Below are positions 19,431 to 32,057 of a stretch of DNA of 64,000 nt, one piece after another (the first letter of the stretch is position 1; every line of letters starts with the position of its first letter). The position numbers and the translations under genes are program-made. The notes beneath the pieces were generated by a model. The model was not told the DNA's origin. It was given only the letters and a program-made list of their open reading frames with translations, and made no database searches. This DNA is from Decorospora gaudefroyi (lineage: Eukaryota; Ascomycota; Dothideomycetes; Pleosporales; Pleosporaceae). Where the stretch lies: contig ML975252.1 of NCBI GenBank assembly GCA_010015605.1, positions 186,001 to 250,000 on the forward strand. The letters are read 5' to 3'.

Positions 19431-21356
19431 TGGTGGTTGTTGTGTCTACTGGGGAAAGGGATAGGATATGGACGGTGTGGATTGGAAGCGCAAGATATCT
19501 AGCGGATAGAAGAAGTAGCTGTGATCGATGCTGGATAGAGGAGAAACCGGAAATGACTGAGAAACTATATATCGTCTCCACGAAACGTGAAGCGGTAGGC
19601 ATTTGCTGAGAGAAACTTGCCTCATATCACACGATGCCATTGTTCTTGACTCACTATTTTGGGGGGCGCACCCGAAACGCAGTGCCCTTCTCCTCTGCAA
19701 GAGTCCCTCCAAAGTAACGTGGCATACTAGGGAAAAATGCCCAATACCACAGTAATGAAGATGCCGCTTCATTGTTCTCATCGCAGCTATGTCGTCTAGG
19801 TCCCTGGAGGGACTGGAGGCGATGTAGCGAATCCTGGATGACGGACATCGTGACCTTGTGCTGAGTCGTTGTGCAAGGCAAAGGGAAGAATGCCCGAAAG
19901 TCGGCCAGCCCTATGGACATGAGATCCCAGCACGATGATGCAACGAAAACCTAGTCCTAGCTTCACTAAGATATTCAACCCTTCCTGGAACCACAAAGCA
20001 ATAACTCCATGTCGAACATGCTAGGGGCGAGGCACAATTGGGCAATAGGAGAGTTGCGTCATTAAGACTTCACAAGCCTCAAGCGTGTTGGATCTCAGGT
20101 TGCATGTATGAGAGATAGCAAGGTCCCTTTCGGCGGTGAAATCTAACGTCTTGGAGTGCTGGCAGTATGTCCTTTTGCGATCCGGTCCACTGCCAGCCCT
20201 GCTTGTAGCTAACCATGTTGTCAGATTGGCTTTGACATGATGCTCAGCCACTTTCGCGGGGGGACGTGCCACAGTGACCGTCCCCTCATAGGAGGGCATG
20301 TATCGCACGTAGAGGGCGGTAGTCTTGTTGTTTGCGTGTCCACGCATGTGAGGCTGCGCCGGCGGACTCCGCCGAAAGGCTGAATAGCTGTGCAGTGCAG
20401 CAGGCGACGAAGGGCCCAAAGGGACTTGGGTGAAAACCACAGGGCGGTGGGCGGCACCATTTGCCTTCTCTTCTCGTATACTGCCGTTTAAGGAAAATTT
20501 ATGCAGAAGAGCGGTGTTGTGCGTGTGACCTGGAAGGACCTCATCAACACTGGCGATAGCAACGAGCCTTGTATAAGGTTGTTACCAATACCACTCTGTA
20601 GTGCGATATCGGATGCGACATCGCAACGCGACTGATGGAAAGACTCGAGGTGGTGGTGAGGGGGTTCGCCACGCTTTCCGAGACCTTCGTTGCCGCGTAT
20701 CCGGCCATCGTCGTCCAGACGGCAAGCGGCAAGCGCGGCTGCGACCTCCATCCCAAGTCTTAGTGGCAGTGGCTTGCTTGACAATGTGGCTTTTCAGCAT
20801 GCGCTGTAGATCTTTGCTAGTGGGTGAGCTTAAATTTTGAGTCTAATGCGACCATATTCTGGGAAGTCGGCGTTGTGGTGCTGTGATGTCAATGGGAGTG
20901 CGATAATAGCGGGAGGTCACCGTGCCTCTTGGCGTACAGAGTTGTTGATTTGTGGATACCAGAAGTCATCCGAAGTTGAATAGCCATGTAGGATGTGTTA
21001 GTCAATGTTGGCGTGTTGCGGCCAACGATCCGATGAGGTGGAGGCAGAGATCAGGAGAGATGAGGAGAGATAAGCTCACTACGCCGTCGACCAATCACGT
21101 GAGCGGTGTTTCAGCAGTGTCAGTCACGACCGGCAAGTGCACTGGGGGTCACATCAGGCCAGACTTGCATATAACCAATAGAAGATACGGGTAGGGTTGC
21201 AGAACCAAGGTTTTGTTTGCAGACATCATATCCGTTGATCACACATGGCGAGGTTTCGCCGCCGACGTCTGTCATCCGTAATTCACCGAATATCGTAGTA
21301 CGGAGCATAGGGAGTTGATCGACCAAAATCAGCAAACGAAATAGTTCGCACACAAT
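19431..21356. other. 1.9-kb gene-free region
   Basis: I find only short unconvincing frames here (up to 139 codons, minus strand, composition unlike protein). The left end must contain the promoter of the zinc-finger gene. No repeat or RNA gene is recognised. Confidence 0.45.
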
Positions 21357-22060
21357 CTAGATCAGCCAGTTTCGGTAAAACCAGCTGCCGCTCTTGCCCT
21401 GGATGGCCTTTTTTAGAACCTTGTGAGCTAAGAACACTTCCTCTTCGCGGTCGGTCTTGTCCTTGCCGGTATGCAAGTCCGCTTCGTGAGGCTGTACCAT
21501 CTTGAGGTTCGTAATCAACTTGTAGCCGAAAATTCAGATCAGGTAAACCAGAATACTCTGTAGCATTAAGTCAGCAATTACATCTGTATATCGAAAGCTC
21601 AACAACTTACGAGGTATCCAGTGACGAAGCCCTCCTAGTCAAAATTGCCATACTCCTTGTCGTAGGCGGAGACAGCGAAGTTCTTCGTCAAAGCAATTAA
21701 AATGCAGAAAAACAAGGCAATGTACGACCCCGATAAACCAAACGGAGCGATGGAGGCCATTCGATGTCTCGTAATACCATAGGCGTTACGCGCGCGGAGG
21801 AACCAAATGTGCGACACCAGAAGTGAGATCCAAGAGAGAAGACCGAAAATTGTCGTCAGGTTGACAAAGTAGCCGAAGCCCGTCTTAGCGTCATCCGCCG
21901 CGTTCATGAAGGCGGAGCATAAACATCCGAAGAAGCATGAGGGCTTGCTTCGTCTGAGGAATTGGATTTCCTGTTCCAAATCGCCATTGCGGGCGAGAAG
22001 TTGTAATGGATACACTCTGACATGCGCTGGGTAAGTCGCGTTCAAGATTGGAGTTTGGAG
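21357..22060 (-). pseudogene. amino-acid permease remnant (yeast APC type), 5'-truncated with stops
   Basis: On the minus strand, residues such as FMNAADDAKTGFGYFVNLTT, SWISLLVSHIWFLRARNAYG and AVSAYDKEYGNFD are those of the last third of fungal plasma-membrane amino-acid permeases. A stop (TAG, 21635-21637) interrupts the frame where the family has a Tyr; EGFVTGYL follows directly. A GTAAGT..CAG intron then joins to VYLI, a second in-frame stop (TGA, 21534-21536), and IFGYKLITNL, ending at TAG 21357. The 5' part of the gene (about two thirds) is absent, and the first 60 residues of the remnant are scrambled relative to the family. It is a decayed gene beside the Baeyer-Villiger monooxygenase gene. 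Confidence 0.8.
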
Positions 22061-22160
22061 ACCACCTCGTCAGACGAGCCTTCAGCCGACGCGAACTCTC
22101 GTATCCCTCAAGCTGACCACCTACTGCAAGCAGCGAATGCGCAAAACTGACTATCTCTTT

Positions 22161-24027
22161 TCATCCACCGGTAACAACATAGCTGTCACCCAGCGTAAAT
22201 CCTCCCAAGACATTCTTCAAGCTCTCATCATACCTCGGCTGGACATCACGCCCCTCATCGTCCAAGCTCCCTAGATAGTTTGTAATGTCCCTACCATCAA
22301 ACTCCCTGGACTCAAAGCCATTCCCCAGAAACTCAAACATATTCTCCCCCAAATACACAATCTCAAAATCCTCATACCGCGGAGCTTCCATCATCTTCAA
22401 GAAATGTAATCTAGAGCCTGGCCAGACAGCTGCTTGACCGTCGCTCCTCCCCTGCTTGAACCAACTGCGGCAGGGAGACGTCCACGCCGTGCGTTGCAAG
22501 AAAAGATCGGCATGCTGGCGGAACTGCTGCGATGGACCCAGTTTCGGTGTTATGGATTTGATGTTTTCGACTTGGCACTTCGTTAGAGCGGACAGGATGT
22601 AGCAAGTCCATTGTTCAATGAGCGGAATGAACGAACCGTGACCCAAGGGACCATATGGACCACAAAATGAAAATGTATTTGGGAACGTGGGTATGCCGAC
22701 GCTGAGGTAAGACGTAACGCCATTATCTGAATCCCAGAGAGAGTGCAGAGAGGTGCCGTGAGCAATAAAAGGGAAGCGTGGAAGCCAGGAAGTGTCGAAG
22801 CCGGTTGCGCAAATTATAACGTCGACCTCATAGGATCTGCCTTCGTTGTCGATGAAACCGTTAGGTGTTATAGAGTCGACGGACTCGGTGAAGATGGTTG
22901 TATTATCCGCTACGAGGGCCTCAAGGTAACCTGGTGCTGGTGTCGGGCGTCGACAACCTGGATTGAAGTTCTTTGGAATCATTTGTTCGGCGAGCCGGGG
23001 ATCGTCTTGAAGCTTCTTGCGCATCTCGGCATCTGCGTATTCGCGTGCGAGGCGGGCTTCATCGCTACCCTTGATGATGAACTTAAAACGTTGGTTAAGT
23101 TCGTTTTCGATTTGTTTGCGGTATTCGAGGTATTTCTTGGGGTTCCGTTTGAGAAAGTCGAGTTGCTCTTCGCTATCTGAGACACATCAGCGTCTTGTCA
23201 GTTGGTCCGCAAAGGGGCTTCTTACATCGGAAATTTGCGCCATTCTTTCCGGCCCACGTCTGCGCAAAGCCTGCTGTGATCCATATTGGCGACTGTACCC
23301 AATGATACAAATGTTTGACTTTTTGCTGTATCGCCGCAACGATTTGTACGCCTGAGCTCCCTGCGCCGATGACGGCCACTCGCTTGTTGGATAGGTCGTA
23401 ACCCTGTTCGTAGTTCGCAGAGTGCATGCACTTGCCTCTGAAATCTTTTAGGCCGGGTATTTGGGGCCACTTCCAGTTGTTCAAGACACCTCCGGCGTTG
23501 ATGAAGAACTCGGCACTGTCTTGGAAGAGGACATCCTTGTCCAGATCGCGCACTTGACACCGCCACAGCCCGGCAACATCATCCCATTCCACGTGCTCGA
23601 GACGATGCCTGAGCTTGATGTACTTGGTGATGAAGTCGTTCTCGCGCTCGATGGACTTCAGATAGTCCCATATCTCTGGTGCGTACGAGTAATAATGCGA
23701 CCAGAGCTTTATCTTCCACGAGAATTGGTAGTTGACGGAGGGTATGTCGCATGCACAGCCTGGGTACCGGTTCTCTAGCCATGTTCCGCCAACATCATTG
23801 TTTTTCTCGTAGCAGACCATTTCGAGTTTCTCCATGTCTTCCTCGGCCTTCTTGAAGAGGTTCAACGATGAGGCCCCGGCGCCCATAAGTATGACTTTGA
23901 TCTTCCTCTTGGTCCCCATGGGCTGCTCTTTGATCCGGTATCCATGCTGATCTGCGTCTGGCGGGCGCTGGTCGCGGAGATTGGTGGTGGCATGCAGTGA
24001 GCTGGGCTGAGCTGATGGTACGTCCAT
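22161..24027 (-). CDS. FAD-dependent Baeyer-Villiger-type monooxygenase (class B flavoprotein)
   Basis: Two exons, complement 23226-24027 and 22161-23176, with a 49-bp intron (GTAAGA..CTCAG), encode 605 residues. The FAD loop is MGAGASS at residues 48-54, followed by VGGTW at 79-83. The NADPH loop is VIGAGSSGVQ at 219-228. The family fingerprint FxGxxxHxxxW is present as F196..G198..H202, but Tyr206 stands where Trp is usual. ATGFDTSW in exon 2 matches the second part of the FAD domain. These enzymes insert oxygen next to a ketone or oxidise sulfur or nitrogen atoms, often in secondary metabolism or steroid and ketone degradation. The substrate is unknown. M37 is an alternative start, because the first 36 residues are not conserved. 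Confidence 0.88.
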
Positions 24028-25126
24028 GTTACCGGTCCAAGATGTTGAAGACTGCTTAGCCCAAAAAGCAGATGCGACATGTCATATAACAAGGCCATGG
24101 CCAGACCTCGGAAGTAGCAGCTGTGGAGGCGGAGATGGTGATGGCATAGCTACCTAGGTACAGGTAACATGCGGGGTAAGTGCACAGCAGTGAAACAAGG
24201 GCAACATGAAGGGCTGTGTATCGGCAAGAGGCAGAATTGAGCAGAAAGTGTGTTCCCTACTATACTTGGCACGCCGCTGCTTGTTGGAAGTCGTGCTGTT
24301 CCGCACCTACCTTCGTAACGTAGGTAAGGGGGACATGTTGGGAAGGAACGACCCCGGGAAGCAGCAGGAGCGCGAGCAGCGAGGAAAGAACACAACAAGC
24401 GTGTCCGGGCTTGTACCCGTACGGGGAAGCTTGGAAGGCGCGATGATGAAGTCGTAGTAGGTACAAAGTCCGAAGTCATAGTAAATTACGATGGATTGTT
24501 GTAGCCCTGGACTGTTAGGTACATTGTAATTTGTAGGGCTGCACTGCCGGTTACGAAGTACTCTTGGCTCCCAACCTAATATGGTAAGTTACCTACGGCG
24601 CACAGCGGGCCAGCTGCGACTACAGGTGCGCATCGACAGCAGCCCGCAAACAAGCCCTAGGAACGCCGCCGCGTCTCGAACTGAAGGATAGCCCGCATCG
24701 CAAATTGCCGAGTATCACACCTATCTATCGAAGACCCATAGCAGCCCCAGTGCACCCCACCGCCCGTTCCCACGCGCTGTCGTGCCGCCAGGAAACCACT
24801 GGCGACCCCGACAGCTGCCAGTCACGCACAGCCTACACAGTGCACACAGATACAGCTACCAGCAGCGCTACCCGTCCCTCAGTCCCAGACATCGGCAGAG
24901 ACAGCCCACTCCGGCCAGCGCACGCGAGTGCACGACAGAACTCGCCGCATATTCGCCCTCTACCTGCTTCGACGTGACGTGCGCGCCGGCCTGGTCGCAA
25001 CGCTCAGCTCACCGGCTCCGGTCATGCTGCCCGCGCAACCTCACCAGCTTGCCTCGTGAATGACGCTTTCGACCGCACTCACGCCCCATCGCGTCTTCAC
25101 AGGCCGCTTTGGTCACTCGCGCCGCC
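24028..25126. other. divergent promoter region between monooxygenase and RhoGEF
   Basis: This 1.1-kb region separates divergently transcribed genes. It contains TACCTAGGTAC at 24151-24161, one of several similar motifs in this window, and a C-rich stretch from about 24680 to 25126 that likely holds the RhoGEF leader. No gene is recognised. Confidence 0.4.
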
Positions 25127-28100
25127 ATGTCATACTACGGGAACGGCCAAAACTACTACAACCCCAATATACCGCCTTCCAGCGCTTCCAGCGGAAGCAT
25201 GCCGGGCCAATATCACGACCCCTACACCCGGAGGGCGACCAGCACAGATAATGGCAACGGCTATCCTCAGCCAGAGCGGCGCAACAGCGTGGCGCAGCGC
25301 CAGAACGACGAGCTGTTCATCGGCGCCTCCAGCTCCCCGCCGCTCGGCCAGGGTCCAATGTCCCCCACCGCGGGCGGATATGGCAGCTACGGCTACCAGC
25401 AGCCGTCGCAGCAGTCGCAGCCGTCGCAGCAGCAGTACAACCCCCAGCACTACAACGCGCAGCCCATAGCCCTGCCCAATCCCCAGCAGTTCGGTGGCGT
25501 CAACAGGACCAACTTCTCGCCTCCCGCCTCGGCTGCACACCAGCCATACGTGCCCGCTGCCTATGCCGACAGCAGTATCGCGAGGACCAACACCGTCAGC
25601 CACCCATACGGCTTCTCGCCCACGTCGCCGTCCGTCGCCTACCCCTCGCCCACGGTATACCAGAACTCGCAGTTTGGAAGAGCACCTTCTGTACAGGGGC
25701 GTGCATCAGCCTATACGGCTGCCGGTCCGCCACCCCTTCCTGCAGCGCCAGGGAGCGCTCAGCTGCCGTCCGAAGAATGGTCTAGCTATCCGGTGCGCCA
25801 CGCCTCGAATGCATCATCTGGCTACTACTCGTCCACTTCGCATGCCGCCCTCCCTTCTCCGCCTGGATATGACACGGCCTATGGCTCACAACAGCGCGTC
25901 GACAGGTACCCCTCGGTGTCCAGCCATCAATCGAATACTCTCCCACCTACCCCCGAAGTCCCACCCCATGGCTCACCCCAGCGAACCAACACCGTATCCT
26001 CGCGACCGCTACCTCCGCCACCCCACGAATCCGACAGCGACGAATATTTTGCGCCGCAGAATGGATACCAGGACGAGCTCTTCAACGACGTCTTACACAT
26101 GACCGCTGGTGGCACCTCAGGCGCCCCAGTGCAGCAAGCCAACGGCGGCCAATACTACCACAATGTCGAGCGACGGCCTTCGGCACACAATGGCGTCAAT
26201 ATCGGGCGGGATACCTACGTCAGCGATGAGAGCGACGTGGAGGCGGCTGCTGGTCTGGCTGCACTCCATGCTGCAGAGGCACAAGAGAGGGCGGACGAAT
26301 CTCGCAGGCGCAGTGGAGGCACCGGCCTCTTCAGCAATTACACGTCTGTGCACTCACCCCAGATGCCTGCGGAGCCGCCTCGCGAGGAAAGCGCGAGTGA
26401 CAGCGACTATGTCGCTGGTGTGGATGTGGGCATGTTTGGAGGCGGCTTCATGCCTTCCTTCAACTATGGCGGAGATCCAAGCCAACTGGCCGCTGGAGGC
26501 AGTCATCCCGCATCCACTTCAGGTTCACAAAGGCGATCAGAACCCACCAACGACGGCTACGATCCAATCCACCCCTTCCCGTCTTTCTCGAGTAACGCGC
26601 GCGTTGACACGTTTGGTACCGGCGGGCTGGAAGAACCTAGCGCACGACGGCGGAGCTACGATGAAGGCGATGAGGTCACACTTATGGATAGTGCGTCTGC
26701 CATGTCCGGCTCCACACTTATGGGACCATCGTCCGCAATGCCAGGCGAGCCTCCAGACATGTTCTACCACCCGGGTATCTCGAACCGACCTCTACCGCCG
26801 CCGCCAGTGACCACTACCAACCGACGAATGAACCACCAGAGCAACAGCTCTACCGGATCCGGATCCTACGAGTATTGGCGCAACGCCCCGGCATCGCGTG
26901 GGTCGTATGGTGTTGATCCCAACCCTGCTGCGCACATGATATCGCCTGCCGGAACACATGTGCCCCGCTCCACATCTCTCCTTCAACACAGCAATGCTCG
27001 AGATGCCGTGCCACTTCCGCGCTCAAAGACTGATGCCGAACAAGGACACAGACCGCGTGGCGCGGGTAACCGTAACACGTTCTACGGCGGCGCCATGGAT
27101 AGTGACGGAAACACGTTGACCCCTGGCAGCGCCGAAGCTGTAGCTATCGATCTGCCCACAATTCCGGCTGGTAAGCGCTTCAACCCCGCGAAGCTCTCGA
27201 GCATTGACTTCAAGAAATGCACCGAACCGTGGGCGCTCAGCTCCATCATCACATGGCTTAAGAGCATGACTGAAGGAGAGAACGATCTTAAAGAAGGTCC
27301 CATACAGGAAGGGCTAATCGCACTCTTCACACACAAGGTCCCGACCATGAACATTGCGGATGCGGAAACGTTGAGCAGCCGCGTGGTGGCGGAAATGTAC
27401 AAGGCCGGCACGCTCGTACATGAAGAAGAGTGGTTGAAGTTCTCATCAGAAAGCATGACCGGTGTGATCTTCCAACTCACGGGCGCGGGATGCTATGCAC
27501 CCATCCTGCACACCCATGCGAGTCCTGGACGATGCTACTCCCACCACTGTCAACGGACACTCAAGAAGATTGATCTCCATGCCCCATCCGCTGCACCTCG
27601 ATCAGAAGATTGGGCTACGTTCTACAGGTTGAAGAAAGAGGATTTAGAGGGGGCGAACAAGAAGGAGATCGAACGCCAAAACATTCTGCACGAAATTGTG
27701 CAGGGAGAAGACAACTACATGAACCGACTAGACGTTTTGCGCCACCTGTACCGTGACCACCTTAACGCAGCCCAACCTCCGGTCGTACCACCCAAGAAGC
27801 TTGACAGATTCATTCGGGATGTTTTCGGCAAAGTGGATGCGGTGCGAAAAGCGAATGAAGACCATCTCCTCCCGCAGATCAAGTACAGACAGCAAGAGCA
27901 GGGGCCATGGATTGTTGGTTTCAGTGACATATTCAGAGAATGGATAAGAAAAGCTAAGCAGGCCTATATCGAGTATGCGGCGGCGTTCCCATACGCATCC
28001 TTCCTTGTTCGACAGGAAGCCGACCGAAACATACTGTTCCGTACATTTCTGGACGACGCCCAGAAAAACAAGCTATCCAACAAGCTTGGTTGGGATACGT

Positions 28101-30147
28101 ACCTGAAAGGACCCATTGACAGACTGCAACGTTACGGGCTTCTCATCGATACCGTGCTCAAGTACTCCACTGTGGACAACGAGGAGAAACGTAACCTTCA
28201 GGTCGCTAAAGATGAGATCAAAGCGGTGACCTTGGAGTGTGATAGCCGGGTCGCTGAGATGAGCCGCAAGGTCGATCTCACAGACCTGCAAGCTAAACTC
28301 ATCCTACGACCGGGCATGCAGCGGGTTGAGCTCAACTTGGATCACCTTGGCCGAGAGCTAATCTTCCGGGGCGATCTTCAAAGAATGGGAGGCAGCAGAT
28401 TCAACTGGCTTGAGACACATGCATTACTTTTTGATCATTATCTGGTACTCGCTAAAACAGTCTCCTTCCGAGAAGCAGATGGTGTCACAAAGTCGGAAAA
28501 GTACGACGTATCCAGGCTACCAATTCCCATGGATCTTCTTGTACTCGAAAGCGAAGACGACGATCCCGTGGTACGCTCCACTATGAAGGGCATTTCTACC
28601 GTTACTACGGTCTCCGGCCGCGTGGGAACTGGGGTAGGCACACGAATCAATAACAGCCCTGTACCCGGTAACTTACAACACACCAACACCTCCAACTCCC
28701 TGGGATCGACGAACACTAGCGGCTCCGGTAAGACAGTTGTTAACACGACTTCGAATGATACTGGCAAAGATGAGAAAATACTCTATCCATTCAGGGTGAA
28801 GCACCTCGGAAAGGAGACTTACACGCTCTACGCTCCATCAGCGCAGAACAGAGCCGAATGGTGCGATAACCTCATCATTGCCAAGACACGGCATGCAGAT
28901 GCCTTGTTTGCTCAGAACGCCGAACCCTTCAGGTTGAGGGTCATGGCTGACGCAGCTTTTGCGTACGACAGCGCGATGCCATCACAAAAGGCTATCACCA
29001 TCAAGGGAACACCACTCGATCGCTCAGTCGAAGAAGTGGAGAAGTTGTTTGTTAATGTTGGGCGCCCTGTCCCAATCTGTCGAGCGCGCGTGAACTGCGC
29101 AACAGCCTTCAACCAGCCTTATGGCAAGCACATGATAGCCGTCGGTACTGACATTGGAGTTTACGTGTCGGAATTCGACAATCCCCGCGGCTGGTCAAAG
29201 GTAGGTCATGGACCGTGACTTTCAAATGTGTTCGATCTTCTACTAACGAATGTCAGGCCATCCAGGTACCACGAGTGACGCAAATTGCGGTTCTTGAACA
29301 ATTCAGCTTGATGCTGCTAATTTCTGATAAGTCATTGATTGCATACCATCTTGATGCAGTCTGCCCGGTCAGTGGCGTGCCTCCATCGAACGACTCAACA
29401 CGCCGAGCACCTCAGAAACTCTCAGGTGCGCGCGACATTGGCTTCTTTGCCACTGGTGTAATGAAGGACCGGACGCTTGTATTCTACAAAAAGCGCGACG
29501 GAATTTCGTCCACCTTCAAGGTCTTAGAACCCGTATACCAGAAATCAACGGAGAAGAAGTCAAGAATATGGAAGTCTGGCCGTACTGAGTTCTTCCGCGA
29601 TTACGACGAATTTTACATCCCCGCCGAGTGCTACACTATCAATCTTTTCCACTCATCGCTCGCCATTTCCACCGCAAAGGGCTTCGAGGTCCTCACTCTC
29701 GACAAGAAGCAACCCTGGTCAGTACCGGACTTGAAGCAGCCTCACGTCGCTACCATCGCTTCACGGCTACAAAATCAAGATCCTTTAGGCATGTTCCGCC
29801 TCTCCGATCAAGAGTTCCTCCTTTGTTACGAAGAGTGCGCCGTGTACATCAACAAGAACGGCGACATCTCGCGGTCTGTTATCATGGAGTTTGTTGGCAA
29901 AGCGAAGAGCGCGGCCATGTACGGTCCGTATGTCCTGCTCTTCGACCCAGACTTCGTCGAGATCCGAAACGCGCAGAACGGACGCCTGAGACAGGTCATC
30001 GCTGGTCGGGATGTGAAGTGCCTCGACGACGGGCTTAGCGGTGGCTCGTCGCATAACAGGACTATCAAGTTGAGCCTTCAGCATCCACAGCAGGAGAGGT
30101 GCCAGGTCGTCGTCGAGCTGGTGCTCAATGAGGGACAAAAAGAGTGA
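25127..30147 (+). CDS. Rho guanine nucleotide exchange factor, Rom2-like (DEP-DH-PH-CNH)
   Basis: Two exons, 25127-29200 and 29257-30147, encode about 1,654 residues; the intron has GTAGGT, a CTAAC branch site and TGTCAG. Residues 1-690 are disordered and rich in Gln, Ser, Pro and Tyr. A DEP-like region spans about 690-800 (SSIDFKKCTEPWALSS..), the DH (RhoGEF) domain about 848-1040 (ILHEIVQGEDNYMNRLDVL; LGWDTYLKGPIDRLQRYGL), a PH domain about 1065-1255 with a long Ser/Thr loop, and a CNH domain to the end. This order is that of yeast Rom1/Rom2, which activate Rho1 at the plasma membrane for cell-wall integrity signalling. Yeast Rom2 is shorter (about 1,350 residues); the extra length is in the disordered head. 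ATG 25127 has good context; a GTG at 25109 is not a start. Confidence 0.9.
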
Positions 30148-32057
30148 TTGACCGAGATTTCGGTATGTATGGGGTCTTAAATGTCTGGTTTGGACATGTC
30201 ACATATACGCTATGTACGGAGATGTGCAGTCTGGGGTGGGGAGCTTGGGGCTCTTATCTGGGACGGGAACCATCGGTCTTTTCTATGTCCCATGGCCGGG
30301 ATGACCCATGATTTCGTGCCCTCGTTATGATATCGGATGGCGTTTGTTTTACGTGTTTCTGACTACGCTCCGAGGATACCTTGTTTGCTTGAGCCGTTCT
30401 GGGCTTTTCTGGGCTTTTCTTTTTATTACTCATTTATCCATCTTGCGCTATGCATATGATGCATTAAGATTGGAGCCCACCGACGGCTTCGTGTAGCAAT
30501 TGGTGGTGTGTCTCCAGGAACGAGATCTTGCTCGGTTTCTTCCCTTCGCCGCCGCCCGAATGAGCGTCCAAAACTGCTTTTCTTGACTCGTATGACACCC
30601 AATGCCCCATTACACCTCCACAGCATATCCCAAACAAACCAACAATTTCACTACACAGTACGCAGTGCGCGCACACCGGTCGGCTCACTGTGGTGAGATG
30701 TACTTCACCAGCGCAAGCTGCAAGCGAGTCGGTAGCTCCCGCCGCTACAGCTAGCACAGAGATCTGGGCCTCTCGCCACTTGCGAGCGCCCAGACTTGCA
30801 GGATTTTGAACTCCGATAAACCCTCCGACGACGCATTAGCACCGATGCGAGGCATGCGCGAGGCGAACAATATGCAGAGAAGCGCGCTAGAAGGATGATG
30901 GAAGCGTGTTGAGGCGGCGTGCGACCCCATTCAACTCGCTGGACGCCTACACAGTAGGTATGTTGCATGTGCGGGATTTTCAGCCCTTGCCCAGCGTTAG
31001 GCTGAACTCGGGCAGATCAAGAAATGCATGCAGCATGAGCGCGTCAACAACTCAAGATTGAGGTCATGCAAGACTACCCTGGACGCTGGCACTACTGGTG
31101 CTCACTGCTGGTACACAGGAAGCCTCAACAGCACCCCAGGTCATCGTGCCAAGCGCCCGGCTACAGACTACGGATTCACGGAATGCGCCAGCGCTAGACA
31201 AGTCCTACGCTGGGAGGCTTGGTATGCGCCCAGATTGGTTGACCTCGGGACGTTCTCGCTGGGATCCCCAAGCCTCGCCTTGGGTTGCTTGTAGACACTG
31301 GGGTGACGTTACACGCATCATCTCTAAGATCAACAGCGGGGTGCAGGGGCATGTCCACGGGTACAACATACCGGTAAGCAGTAAGTGCAGAATCACCTAA
31401 AGATCCCGCTACTCTGGCAGTGTCAACCCAAACCATCACTCCACACTCCATGGTTCACGATCCAGTTTTTTTTTTCCATCGCTAGACGCTCCACGGGGTT
31501 GGCGAACGTGGAGCCCCACAAGGACGCAGAAGGTCTATTTTCTTCTCAGTTCTCATGAGGCTCAACAATAAGTGGAACCCGCCCGTCGCAGTAGCAGACG
31601 AGCGCCCCGGCCCACACCGATCCTTCGTGACTGGCTGCAAGGTTGCATAACCCCTGTTGGCCGGCAGTACTCTCGGTGAAACAATGTAGACCACGAGGAT
31701 GCCGAAGAGAAGCCAGCCTACCAGAGGCTCTTCGCAATGAAAATTTGCGGAGACTGGGGTTGATGTTGTTGGCTACAGGCGGGGTGAGTCTAACCCGTTT
31801 GTCGATCTATCCACCCCGGCTTGGGACTAGGGGGTCTGGATGGCGCTATCCCCGGGTTGGTACCACGACTATGAGACCTGAGCATTCTTTGGGGACGATA
31901 TATATTGCGGTGCTGTATCCCCTCCCTTGCAAACCATCAGCTCCTCACGGGTCCTCGGCTCATCACCACCTCTTCTGGGATCAGACTACCTACAGACATC
32001 ATCTGTTGATCCTCAGAACTATCACTTCTTCGTCATATACTTCGATCCCTTCCCACG
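30148..32057. other. 1.9-kb gene-free region with putative FucP-like promoter
   Basis: No convincing coding sequence is found. TATATA at about 31899-31904 lies 154 bases upstream of the start at 32058 and could be the TATA element of the sugar permease gene. A short direct repeat (TTCTGGGCTT twice) occurs near 30395-30420. Confidence 0.4.

Noticed and set aside
20021..20440. 139-codon minus-strand frame
   Set aside because: Composition is not protein-like and no neighbouring exon extends it.
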